Source of the DNA: Typha latifolia
Lineage: Eukaryota; Streptophyta; Magnoliopsida; Poales; Typhaceae
Reading direction: 5' to 3'
DNA: 64,000 nt
NCBI GenBank assembly: GCA_019914945.1
Contig: CM034108.1
Coordinates: 382,001-446,000 of the forward strand
The notes beneath the pieces are model-generated. The model was not told the DNA's origin and made no database searches. It saw only the letters and a list, made by a program, of their open reading frames with translations. Shown piece by piece: positions 25,505-37,080 of this stretch; the first letter of the stretch is position 1; every line of letters begins with the position of its first letter. A program made the position numbers and the translations under genes.

Positions 25505-25830
25505 TATTATATTAGAATGCGTATAATTTATATTTACAATGCACACTAAAAAATTTTATTAATACAAATTCATATTTCCAGTCACAACTTTTATAGGTAT
25601 ATTATGTTGCATATGCTCGAAGAAGTTAACCAGATATTCATGGAAAATAGAATAAAGTTATCCTTATCTAAATCATCTAATGTGGATGCGGATTCGGATT
25701 AGGCAGTGATTTGCTTAGGCCTAATCCTCGCCCCCGCCCTCCCCCTGTCAGCGTAATCCTAACGCAAGGACAGCCTTGCCCTAAGATCCACCGTCCACGT
25801 GCATATAAGATGATACGGATCACGGATCAC
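24279..25830. other. AT-rich intergenic region, probable repeat-derived
   Basis: After the BUB3.3-like stop and a probable short 3' UTR, the region from 24663 to about 25720 is extremely AT-rich, apart from GGAT-rich words at each end. No gene can be supported. A (TA) run lies at 25470-25491. The last 100 bases become GC-richer as the eIF5A promoter begins. Confidence 0.5.
24663..25220. mobile_element. probable non-autonomous element with AGGGGTGAAAA terminus
   Basis: The block begins TAGGGGTGAAAACGGGTCGG and immediately forms a hairpin, with GGGTCGGAT at 24677-24685 pairing with ATCCGACCC at 24693-24701. Repeats of GAT/CGAAT words and very high AT content follow. The terminus matches the end of the small repeat at 6812-6914. 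The right end is uncertain; I set it where the AT-rich repeat style fades. It may be a hAT-like non-autonomous element. Confidence 0.35.
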
Positions 25831-25837
25831 GGATCTT

Positions 25838-25846
25838 CTATTTAAA
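25838..25846 (+). promoter_or_regulatory. TATA-like box of the eIF5A gene
   Basis: TTCTATTTAAAG about 190 bases before the eIF5A ATG, following three ACGGATC words at 25815-25834. The long intervening leader is CT-rich. Assignment is by position and sequence only. Confidence 0.35.
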
Positions 25847-26035
25847 GCGGGTCTGCGGAAAACCCTAGCGCGCGGCATAATCCGGATTGCCATCCATCTG
25901 TAGGTTCGCGCTACCTCTCGCCGCCTTCTCCTTTTCCTCAGGTGAACCCTCGAGTCCCCTCGTCTCTCTCCTATCTACCGATTTCTCTTCTTTCTTGATT
26001 CGAAGCAATCGAGATCTCTTGATTAGGTGTTGATC

Positions 26036-28326
26036 ATGTCGGACGAGGAGCACCACTTCGAGTCGAAGGCCGACGCGGGAGCCTCGAAGACGTACCCGCA
26101 GCAGGCTGGGACGATCCGGAAGAACGGATACATTGTGATCAAGGGGAGGCCCTGCAAGGTTTGCTTTCCTGATTGATACCTTGAAATCGATCCGATCTCG
26201 TCTTGTTCCTCGTTCGTTACTTGGAACTATTTCTTGGTTGATATGCTCCGCGGATGCTTCGGATCAGTGATTTGTGAACCTTCTCGCTATGGTTCTTTTA
26301 TTATTCGTGCCGATTTGTATGTTGACTAATTCACATTGTGTGGATTGACCGAAACGGAATTGTCTAGTTGGATTTATTTACGTATCTGGCCTTGTTTGGA
26401 TTCTTTGCGATCTTGCACGTGCTCTATGAAGCGCTTATATATTTGGATATCGACATGTTTAATATCAAAATTATTATGCTTTGTAATTCCTGGATAGAAT
26501 GGTTATAGGATCTGGTTGTGTTACATGTACTAAGACATTGTCAAGAGACCGTGTATTCTCGTTTTTGATATTATATATATTTTTACGCAATATAGATTTT
26601 ATGTCATTGATCTTTGTGTGGATTATCTCTTTTCATTAGTTCTTCGTTTTATTTTGTTTTTCAGCTTTTTTTTACTAACTATGCAGAAGAGAATGCTTAT
26701 GAAATTGTCCACTTGAAGTAGATATTTCTCTTTGTTTCATGGTTCATCCTGTAGGTCGTCTTATTAAATTGTCCACTTGAAGTTTAACATTCGACATGCT
26801 TCAAATTAAATTTTCCTTACTGTTGTTATCTAGAGCTGGGAAGCTACTAGCTATTATTATTCTCTGATCTTGATTATTGTTTCAATTTTGATATAACAGA
26901 AACCAAAGTAAGAGAGTAGTGTAGAGACAAATAGGGCTTCACCATTGAGACACGACTATGGGGGGGGAAAGTCAGAACATTTTTGGGCATTTGCATTGTT
27001 TTTAAACAAAAATGATGGACTGCTATAATCTTCTAGTTTTGGAATTATGAATTGAAAGTGATACAAGGAAGTGATTATTTTGCATGTGAAACTTACATGA
27101 CTAAAATTTTCATAATCTTGCTTTGAAAAAGAAGAGCTTTTGGTCTAGTGTTACTTACTATAGTCTTAGGAACATAGTTTCCTTGTTCTAGGGAAGCAAC
27201 TTGATTATCTGGATGGAATTTCTACAAGCTCTTGCTATATGTTTTCCTTTCATATATCTGATGTTTCTTAGTTTTATTCTTGCATGTTAACTCGTTAATT
27301 GTTGTTGTAGGTTGTAGAGGTTTCCACTTCCAAGACTGGGAAACATGGACATGCTAAATGCCATTTTGTTGCCATAGACATCTTCACTGCAAAGAAACTT
27401 GAAGATATTGTTCCCTCATCCCATAACTGTGATGTATGTTAATTGCATTCATGCTCATCATCATTCATTTAATTCTTGTTGTTCGCTTGCATATATGTAT
27501 TGCTGCTTGTAATTTGCAGGTTCCACATGTTAATCGTACTGACTATCAACTGATTGACATATCTGAAGATGGATTTGTATGTTATTTACTCTCTTGTTCA
27601 TTTTTCCTTGTTTTTGTTTATCTTTCCTTTCTTGTTTAGTAATCTGATGCCTTTGACCTTGGGTTCTTATGACAGGTGAGTCTGCTGACTGAAAATGGTA
27701 ACACTAAAGATGATCTGAGGCTTCCTACTGATGATAGTCTGCTTTCTCAGGTCAGTGGCGCCGACTATTTGCACATTCCCTATTCTTGCAGTGTGCTATC
27801 TTTTAGTATCATATTAAGTTTGTGTCGGATCTATTTCTGAAAGTTAGGGTAGATATCCTTCATCATGCGCCACTATTTATATGAGATTCTTTTGCAGCAT
27901 ATCAAGTTTGTTTAGAATATTATCTGAAAGTAACTGTAGTTAACCTTCAACTGCATTATTTTTGCAACATTTTAGAAACTAACGGCCTATAGAGGTTTGA
28001 AACCGTTTGTAATTTGTATCTCAATAATGGGTCTGTGCTATCTAAGATTACGTATAGTTGCAGTAAGGTCGTTCAAACTGTGTGCTTTTCCTCTGTTGCA
28101 ATTTCTTGTAATTTTGGTTTGGGGGAGAATGTATATGTAGAGAATTCCGACACTAGATATGTCTTGAGAGCTTTTTCACTGGATTAATGTTAGCCCTTAT
28201 TTTCAATTGGTTGTTGAATTCCAGATCAAGGATGGATTTGCGGAAGGAAAGGATCTGGTTGTGACTGTGATGTCTGCTATGGGTGAAGAACAGATTTGTG
28301 CCCTGAAGGACATTGGGCCTAAGTAG
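26036..28326 (+). CDS. translation factor eIF5A
   Basis: Five exons: 26036-26158, 27311-27433, 27520-27576, 27676-27750 and 28225-28326, all phase 0 with GT-AG introns. The product is 159 residues, the usual plant length. It begins [20 protein letters not shown] and has the invariant loop [12 protein letters not shown]. Lys52 in that loop is the residue converted to hypusine by deoxyhypusine synthase and hydroxylase. The C-terminal OB-fold half ([19 protein letters not shown] and [20 protein letters not shown]) is complete. The protein binds ribosomes stalled at difficult motifs such as polyproline and aids termination. The first intron is long (1.15 kb), common in highly expressed plant genes. 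Nothing is missing or unusual. Confidence 0.97.
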
Positions 28327-29363
28327 CTTCTGCATATTGTGTTAGTTTTAAGCAAGAGAATTTGTAATAGCCAACTTTCGGATTATTTATATATTCAGGT
28401 GACATATAGGTTTGTTTTTTCGCGAATTCAACTGGTTTTTTTTGTTTTCACAATGGCTCATGGGTAAATTAGTTGAGGTTCAGGTTGAACCATCTTTAGA
28501 TGGCCTATGACGGGGTGTCTATCAAGTATCCTGTGTCTTGTATGGAACAGCTAATGCTGGTTGTGACGCAAAGTATTTATGGCTTATGGTGGTTTGATCT
28601 TTCTATTTTGTTTAATGCTGAAAATCTGTGCAATTCTTAGTTCATTGGTAATCGAGAGAAAGCAGGAGAAAACAATGTGCTTTAGTCCTCTGTGACAGCT
28701 GCGTATCTCTCTTCCAGGCTCGGGACAACTAGTAATAGCGGGTAATTTTTCTGCATCTCGTGAAAGTATGCAATAGTATCCTGGATTCCTCAATCCAACA
28801 GTAAATCTTTTCTTTGTGAATGGTTTTTCTTTTCTTTTTCTTTTTTTTGTTGATAAACTGGCAATAAATTATCACAATGGGCAAAAGAAACGTCAGCTAA
28901 TGGAGATTAGAGGATAGAGATCTAACCCAGCGAATCGAAAATCCTTGTTCCCTCCTTCGATTAATCAGTTAGTCACATAGTTAGCAAGATTTAATACTTT
29001 GCTAACGTATAAGAATTTGCTGTCGCAAAACTTTAATTAAAATTTCAGAATCCAATTATGTTCTTCAGTCATTTCTCAGTGTTGCTAAAAGGTGTATAGC
29101 ACTAACAACCTCCGTCTCAGCAGAATCTTTGTGAAGAATTATCTTGAAAAATATGGTTTAGTCTTTTCCTTTGGCATATATGCAAAAGTCCCCAATTTTC
29201 CTTGTATCATTAATGACTACGGAACAAGGTATAATAGCTTTTTAGAAACATTTTTATGACTGCATCATAGGGTATAACAAGCGAATCATTTAGCAACACG
29301 AAGGAATGGGATAAGGTTTTAAAGCACGCGGTAGCTGCAAGCTCTCCCGCTGAAACTGCTCAC
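28327..29363. other. eIF5A 3' UTR and spacer
   Basis: The first few hundred bases are T-rich and probably eIF5A 3' UTR. No gene is supported in the remainder; the minus-strand frame 28584-28793 has no recognisable content. Confidence 0.45.
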
Positions 29364-32025
29364 ATGGCGGAAACCCTAATTCCTAACTGCACCAGGGGAA
29401 TTCCTTTGAGTTACTCGAAATCGAGGTCGAATTTTGTCGAAAGGCACCATCTTTTGACTCCCATATCGTCTAAATTAGTTCGTTCTTCTAATCCAAAGAG
29501 TGGCATCGAGCTCCAAATCCGATCCTTTAGAAGCCATAGTCGAGGAATTCGAGCAGCAGAGAAGCCTTATTCCGTGATGGAGCTGGGGCCGGGCGAGAAG
29601 TCCATGGGCATTGACGTCTTGAACCGGTTCATCGAGCTTAATTTGGGGAAATGGAATGGTTCCTTCTACGTTAGTATTCACAAGCTCTATGCTTTTACCC
29701 TGTTTTGTCTCCAAATTTAATTTCTTGTAATTGGTTTTGGCTTTTGGGTTTGCAGCAATTCGACGCCCATGGGAATTTGTTGCAGAATGTGAGCACGAAG
29801 CTTTCGGCGAGCTCTTATGGAGAGAATGAACTTATCAGCCTCATTCAAACGTGAGATTGTTTAACTTCAGTCACTTATCTTATGCTTGATAAAGCGCTGT
29901 CTTTTCTCGCTAATCATACACACACACACACACACACACACATTGTGGTCAAAATTGTAATCCTTTTGGCTCTTTTAAGCTTTATGCCTTATTCAATGGT
30001 GTAATTCAAGTGTTTTTAGTTGACTGTGTGATCATAGAAGATCAATGCACGTGGGAGCATTGTGTCTTCTGTAAAATTGTGCTTTCCAAGCTTGGTAGGC
30101 ATGTTAAATGCAGGAAATGTATACCTTTAGTAACGTACTTTGTTCATCTTTAATTCCACTTAGAAGTTGATTGATGTTTGCTTACAATTTCTTCTACACT
30201 TCTTTAAAATGCTTATTAAGGATAGCATTGTCAAGTTAACCTGATCTTTCAACATAAAGAAACTTGGATCCCTAGTTAGTCATATTTCAATTTTGTAGGT
30301 TGTACATTAAGCAGCCTCCTTCCAGAACATTCGTGGATGATGATGCTGAATCTGAATGGATGGAGTACAAAATCAAAGAGACTAACATGTTTACTGTTGA
30401 CAAATATCAACAGGTGACACGGAATATATACTGGAAGCACTGGAAAACACTAACTTTGTTCATCTGTCTACTTCCAGCTGTTAAATTCCCCATATTTCCA
30501 TTCTTTTTTTTTTTTTTCATCACTGCTCTGTTGAATGTGCAGATTGGATTCTTCCCTAAAGAGAAAGCATTTTCTCTGAGGTACCAGACTGCTGGGATGC
30601 TAGAGACTGTCCTTCGAGCTGGTGTGCTTGGAGAAGATGACACTGGTGAAGAATATCCCAAGTAATTATTTTCCTGCAGCAACCAAGATTTCAGTCCATG
30701 AAAACCAGTATATTCTATGACTTATAACTTATTCTTCCAGAAACTTGAAGATACCTTCTCGTCGGCCATCCATTGTTTGTGAGAGTTGCCTTTATTCTCT
30801 CAGGAGAAAGAGGCGAGCAAGAGCTTTTCACATACTGGACCCAAAAGGAGTTCTTGACACGCTTCTTGTTTTTGTTGAAGAACCAGGAGATGAGGCACCA
30901 TTTATTTCTTCGTTTTCTGACATTGAGGTTAGTATATGTGGCCACATTTTCCAGAATTAGAACCTGGTTAGATATCTTATGATATACTATATTTTTAAAT
31001 GCATCATTGCATTATAAGCGGTTATGCAGCTGTTGTGTGCAAAGTTGGCTTCTGTTTGCTAAACAAACTGCCAGCTCAGAACATTTTATTGTGGATCGTG
31101 GGTCCTCCTTACCTTCTCTTTTCTTTTTTCTTTTTTGCTATTACCAGCAGGACAAACTAGATAGAATAACTCCACTACTTGGGCGATGGGAGGGTCACTC
31201 CATAACTAAACGAAGTGGCGTTTATGGAGCAACAGCAGCTGAGGCTGATACAATTGCTTTGCTTGAAATGGATAAGGGTCGGTTAATTCAGGTGTGCTTA
31301 TGTTTCTATTCACCTTTTCTGTTATACCTTCTTTAAAGCCCAAATTATGTGGTATATGTTTACTACCAGAAGAAATCGAGCATCACAGAGAGAAAAGAAA
31401 ATACAACATTCGCAATACATGAAAAAGTTGAAAATGCAACATTGATGCTCATGGATAAATCCTGACAAATGAGAGCTTTAGGAAATGTCAGATTATGACT
31501 GTAACTCTTGTGAACATGTCGAACCAGATCTTTATGGATGTTTGCAATATTCGTCGGGCATATAGAAAGCACTACTTGCTTCTATTTACCAGGGTTACAC
31601 TTATGCTTTACTTTTACACAAGCCTTGCTAACAAATAGTTTCAAGTTCATAGTAACTAGGATGATCTTTCCCTGGTATGCTGAACTCATAATTTCTTGTA
31701 CAGATAACCAAAGTTCCTTTTAATACTCATGTAGGACATTACATCGACCAGCAGAGGGAGTAGCACGACAACCAATGTTCATTGGACTGGAACAGTAAAC
31801 AACAACTTGGTTGTCTTTGATGGAGGATTCCAGATGACATTGCTACCTGGAGGAATGTACATTGGTTGCCCATCTGACGTTGGCAAGAGTGTTGCACAAT
31901 CACAATCCTTCCATCTAGAGTTCTGCTGGATGGAGTCATCGGGGAAGAGGCAGCGGCTCGTTCGCACTTATGACGTCGAGGGCTTGGCAGTCTCATCGAC
32001 TTACTTCTACGAAACCAAAGTATGA
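29364..32025 (+). CDS. plastid-targeted DUF3598-like (calycin-fold) protein
   Basis: Seven exons join in frame: 29364-29669, 29756-29850, 30299-30413, 30543-30661, 30741-30927, 31151-31291 and 31735-32025, giving 417 residues. The first 60 residues are rich in Ser, Arg and Thr and poor in acids, as in chloroplast transit peptides. The mature part has FIELNLGKWNGSFYQFDAHG near the start, then a second barrel-like part with LLGRWEGHSITKRSGVYG and a beta-rich end (FDGGFQMTLLPGGMY, FHLEFCWMESSGKRQRLVR). Paired (N/G)xW(E/N)G segments at the start of each half are what I recall of DUF3598 proteins of plants and cyanobacteria, relatives of lipocalin-like lyases. Function is not known. Exon 6 has a tandem acceptor CAGCAG at 31145-31150, so one Gln could be added by alternative splicing. 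Confidence 0.75.
29918..29942. repeat. (AC)n microsatellite in intron 2 of the DUF3598-like gene
   Basis: About twelve AC units inside the 29851-30298 intron. Confidence 0.9.
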
Positions 32026-33674
32026 GCAGCCTGCATTCATATTTTGGGGCGATCATCTTGTCGGCCTTCAGAATTGTTCATGCAATGAGCCAGTTGATCC
32101 AGAAGCCCACATTGCAACACTCTGCTGGTATCACATGCGTAAGTAGAAGAACTATAATAGGATGTCATTCTACAATACGGTCATGATTCTCCTAATACCG
32201 TCAAGCTTCCTACTACAAGACATAGTCCAACAGATTCAAAGTCTAGGGGAAGGATTAAATGGTCTTTTAGACAGAAGCAAATCCCAGATTTTATTTTTAT
32301 CTTTCACTTTTTTCCTCCGTTCGTACTCTGTAGGCCCATGAAAAGACTTGAATTTGCATATACTCTGAATATCTTTTATGCACTCTACCCTAAAATTCGT
32401 ATTTTATAGTGTGAATGCATGCTTTTTTTATATCTTAGCATTCAAGATAAGCTACCTATTTTCCTATATTTTCCATCACTATTAATAACCAATTTGATAT
32501 TATTCATATGTTGGTAGATCTTAATCACGCCCTCTAGCTCAATCTTTCTTGGATTACTATGCGGACCAAATATTATTATAATTATTAAGACTTCATTCTT
32601 CTTTTCTTTTTCTTTTTCTTTTTCTTTTTGTTAAAAAATGCACCAATTGTTACAAGATATGATAGAGATTGCATCCGCAGGCACGCGAAATCCCATTGAA
32701 GACTTTGCGTTGGAGAAAAAAGGAAAAAAATTAGCAAAGAAAAAGACATCTAAGGCGATGTGTTTATCTCTTTGCCAACACCATTGAAAGAAGCATAATA
32801 AATATCCTCATCAAGACACGCTTTTTTAACATTATTTTCTACAGCTCATTTACACCTTTAGATACCACAATTTTTTTGGAGAATTAGTGTGGTATCAAAT
32901 TTTGTTCTTCTTGTAATGTTACTCTGGGATTAGTGAATAGAACATATTAAAGTAGTTTTCTAAGTGAATGTTTAAAGAGTCTTTGGTGATTGGCTTTCTT
33001 TGACCCTATGTCTTTATTGGGTCAGTTCCAATTTCCAAGCACTACATAATAGAAAGCCAAAAGAAGAAGAAACTAGTACTGGTCCTCCACAATTAGCACC
33101 AGCATTGTTGGAAGGATGTAATGATGCAGCTCAGAGCTAGCAAAATAAAGCACCATTTATAAATTTATAATACAAAAGAAGCATCGATCGCACATTACCT
33201 ATAGCTAATGGGAGCAACTAAGTTAGCAGAACCATAGATTAGCTCTCAACTTCTTTCAAGAAAATATAAGTAAATTTGGCCTAATATTAAGACCTCTATA
33301 TAGCTAAACTAACACTACAAATTTGTCTCCTCCTAATATTATATTATATTATATTATATTTTATTCGTCAAATGCTAAATTCGTAAAGATCATTCCTGTC
33401 ACTTGAAACTTGCGAAGGGGTATTGCTTGTAGTATATCTTAATCATTCCAAAGTCAACGCCTATATCTTAAAGATTGATTTGGAGGGAGTTTTAACTCCC
33501 ACGAGCGTTGACGTTTCAATTTTCCAAGACAAAACCGAAAACATCCAATCAAATCCATCAACGGTCGGCCGGTCGGAAACCGCAAATAGAAAACTCAACC
33601 TAAAAGACCAAAAAAAGGAAGCATCTTTTTCCCGTTTCCTTACCCCCCCCCCCAACCCAACCTCTCTTTTCTCA
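32026..33674. other. DUF3598 3' UTR, spacer and WRKY leader
   Basis: No additional gene is supported in these 1.6 kb. A pyrimidine run built of CTTTTT units lies at about 32597-32628 and an (ATATT) repeat at 33336-33360. A C11 run sits at 33643-33653, 22 bases before the WRKY start codon. Confidence 0.5.
33336..33360. repeat. (ATATT)5 pentanucleotide repeat
   Basis: About five copies of ATATT some 310 bases upstream of the WRKY start codon. Confidence 0.85.
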
Positions 33675-35826
33675 ATGCCAGAGGGCGAAAACGGAGCTAC
33701 GAAGGCGGCGCCGCCGCCGTCGAGCTTCTTCCCCGATGACCACGAGTTGGAGTACTTCTCCTTCTCCCAGCTCATGACCGGATCAATGGTTTCTCCGGCG
33801 GATGATTTGGCGACGGCTAGAGAGATAGGGTTTACTTCGAGGCAGAGCATAGCGTCCACGCATTCGCCGTCCTTTATGATGTCGCCTGGGATTAGCTCCA
33901 CTGGGTTTCTTGGATCTCCAGGGACCTTGTTCTCGCCCAGTTCGGTGAGTCGTTGCTCTAAAAAATCGATTATTATTTAGTTTTTCTCCTGCTAATTATA
34001 AGTTAAAAGGTGAATGATTAAATATAGGGATGTTTTGAGCGGTTTGATGTTGTATGCTAGTTCATGGATTGGATTTTGTTTCCTATAAAGATAATTTACT
34101 GTGTTTATTGAAATGATTCAAATGAGATTGATATCTTCTTCCGTAAAGCTTTAAGTGTTTGATGAAATTGTTGCATGAACAATTGTGAAATGGATCAAAA
34201 TAAATCTTGCAATTGGGCTATTTTATTCAATTTTTTATTCTCTTTTGGATCAAAATCTCTCTCTTTTTGTATGTTATTCTGGAAAGAAGTCGAGCATTTT
34301 AACTTAACTTGGCTGATCCATAACTATGCAGGGCCTGTACGAATTCCCCCACCAACAACCCGCCAACTCATATTCATATGGATTTCTTCAACCAGAATAT
34401 CCAACTTCTCAAACACAGGCAACAACAAGCTCGGCTGACTTTGCTGCTCATATGTCTTCAATCCATCATCAGATGCCGCCCATCTCATTCGATAATGCAA
34501 TCTTCAATTCTCCTAACAGTTTTCAGTTCAGTAGGCAACATCAGCCGACAACTCTTATCGTCGATAAGCCTGCTAATGATGGATACAATTGGAGGAAGTA
34601 TGGGCAGAAGCAGGTGAAGGGTGGTGAGTTTCCCCGGAGCTACTATAAATGTACTTACCCAAAATGCCCAGTCAAGAAGAAGGTTGAGCGTTCGCATGAC
34701 GGACATATAACGGAGATAATCTACAAGGGTCAGCACAGTCATCAGCGGCCGCCACAGAGTAGGCGTAGCAAGGATGGTGATATCGCGCAAGATTGTCCTG
34801 GATCAAGTGATACCACATCCAAAAGAGGAGCATCTGAAAGCTTGTCAGGTTCAAGCGAAGGCGAGGAAGTGGATGATACTGAAGCTGCAACAGATGAGGG
34901 AGATAGCAAGCCTGATACGAAAAGAAGGTTATCAATTCATGGAGTTAGTAAAACAAATAATTCTTATGTAGCACGGTCTCTGAAAAAAATCTCTTTGCTT
35001 GAACAGGAACATGGATATGGGAGTTAAGGAATCAACCCCTCACAAAACAGTGACCGAGCCGAAGATTATTGTACAAACAACGAGCGAAATTGATCTTCTA
35101 GATGATGGTTATAGGTGGCGCAAATATGGGCAGAAAGTTGTGAAAGGAAATCCCCATCCAAGGTATAAACTTTTTTGTTCATTGTCTTCTGTTTTGCTTA
35201 TTCAGATCTTAGATGCAGTCCAACTGAATTCAGGTTTCAGTGGAATGAGTGTTATCATGAACTATTATGCTAATTAAAATCTAACATATGAAACTGATGG
35301 CTGAAGTTGCATTTTGGGTACCACATTCTATCGAATTTTGGCTGATGTTAGAATTTGATCCATTTGATATTAACTCAAAACCACTAAGCCATGTGTTTCC
35401 TTTAATATGTATATTTATACACTCCCATGACTCATTAACTGGTTTTTTCCCCTTTCCTTTGTTGGCATAACAAAGTATTAGATTACCAACATTACATTGA
35501 TGAGATTTCCTTTTGTGATGTGCAGGAGTTACTACAAGTGCACCAATGTGGGATGCAATGTTAGGAAACACATAGAAAGGGCTTCGACAGATAGAAAAGC
35601 TGTTTTAACGACATACGAAGGAAAACATAACCACGATGTGCCAGCAGCTAGGAGTAGCAGCCACAATTCTACAAGTTTGGCTGCCGCAACAAGCATCGTA
35701 CGACCAAAAGCAATCAATCCCAGTTCTAATAATAATCAAATCTCAATAAGTGAAAGTGACTTGAGAAATGCCATTCAACAACCTGTCATTATTCATCAGA
35801 TGAAAGAAGAAAAATGGATAGTTTAG
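33675..35826 (+). CDS. WRKY4: group I WRKY transcription factor, WRKY3/WRKY4 type
   Basis: Four exons: 33675-33944, 34332-34927, 35007-35162 and 35526-35826, giving 440 residues. Two complete WRKY domains bind W-box (TTGACC/T) DNA. The first has WRKYGQK at Trp177 ([20 protein letters not shown]) and a C-X4-C-X22-H-X-H zinc site. The second has WRKYGQK at Trp326 with C-X4-C-X23-H-X-H. The last intron falls after the Arg codon of NPHPR, the conserved R-type position of C-terminal WRKY domains. The N-terminus has clustered Ser-Pro sites (HSPSF, MSPG, GSPG, FSPSS), typical of MAPK-phosphorylated group I WRKYs. An acidic stretch ([19 protein letters not shown]) links the domains. The segment [20 protein letters not shown] before domain two is characteristic of the WRKY3/WRKY4 pair. 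The third intron-free alternative is excluded: the 79-bp intron at 34928 is needed to restore frame. Confidence 0.95.
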
Positions 35827-37080
35827 TTGCTTTGTTTCTGCGTGCTTTGCATGAAAATGGATTTTTGAGTGAGTACATGAAGGGAAAAAAAAAACATAGT
35901 ATGCAGATTTAGGAGGCTTCTGTTCAATCATTGAAATGGCAGCAGAACGAGATATTGGTTAGAAAGCTGCAGCTCTTTGTAAATGTTACAAAGTATTGTT
36001 CTATCTGACCAAGAAGTTGCACTGCTGCACATATGATGTGATTCTTTCCTCATCAGGATATTTGAATTAATGCATTCAAGTCCAAGATGCATCAAAAAGA
36101 AGCAGAAGCATAAACAGTGGTGGCAAGAGTGGAGAATCTTAAACTAAATAGAGTTGAATGGAGAATCATATAGGTATAACGGAACGCTTGATTGCTGTTG
36201 TGGTTGTTGCTGGTGGAAGTGCATTGTCGTACTCTTGTATTGATATTTTTTGAGGCTGTAAGTATAAATCCTTAGCTTGTTTGTTTGACAATACTGAAAA
36301 GAAAAAGATGAATGAATGAGAAAAGGTGTACAATATTTCTTTTTCCTTCTTCCAGGTGCTCCAAATTCCTCCTCTTAAGATATGGTCAGGGTATCATATT
36401 CTCAGACTGATATTTGTACGAGCCCTTTTCTTTTTCTTCTTTCTATAGATTTAAGACTTTGGTATGAACGCTCTTCCAATAATACCAAAAAAAAGGAACT
36501 AAATTGGTATGTAACTATTAATGCTTCTGTTGATCTGCTCTATATTGAGTCCAAAGAGATCGAATCTTAGATGGACTTAAATATTATAGATGAAAGTATC
36601 ATTCCAAATGCTGATTCTCCTTTAACTTGCAAACTGCAGCTTGACAGAGTGCCAGATAGTAACAAAAAATCAAATGGTACTTTTCTTACTTTATTACAAG
36701 CAGAAAACCCACCCATCTTTTTACAGTTGTTCCTGATTTGCGTATACATCAGCATTTAGTAAACACATCAGGTACACGAGTGAAAATTGTAAAGACATCA
36801 ATGAGGGGATAGATGTAGTGTGCCTAAATTAGTAGGGATGATCTCTTTAAATTAGTTCCATTAAGGACCATCCAGATGCTTAGACAGGAGGGCTCAATGT
36901 CAGAACATTTTCCTCGTCCAGGTAACTTAATTCTTTATAAGTCCAGAGAGCAAGTTAGCTCTGTTCTCCGTCGGACGGATCCGTCCGTCCGTCCATCCAG
37001 CTGTCATCGTGGTGTGGTGTAAGAAAGGCAGCATCCTCCCATGACTAATAGAAAGCTAAAGCAAAATTTTGATGTGGATG
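35827..37080. other. converging 3' ends of the WRKY and EDR2-like genes
   Basis: The two genes converge here. The WRKY 3' UTR probably runs to about 36290. The minus-strand EDR2-like 3' UTR occupies at least the last 150 bases. A 16-base perfect palindrome lies at 36972-36987. No other gene is supported. Confidence 0.45.
36972..36987. repeat. 16-bp perfect palindrome CGGACGGATCCGTCCG
   Basis: The sequence equals its own reverse complement and is followed by further GTCC units. It is about 95 bases past the stop codon of the minus-strand EDR2-like gene, so it may lie in that gene's 3' UTR. Confidence 0.9.

Noticed and set aside
33423..33674. Extended N-terminus of the WRKY4-type protein
   Set aside because: The frame is open upstream but has no ATG before 33675 and contains a C11 run; it is leader sequence.
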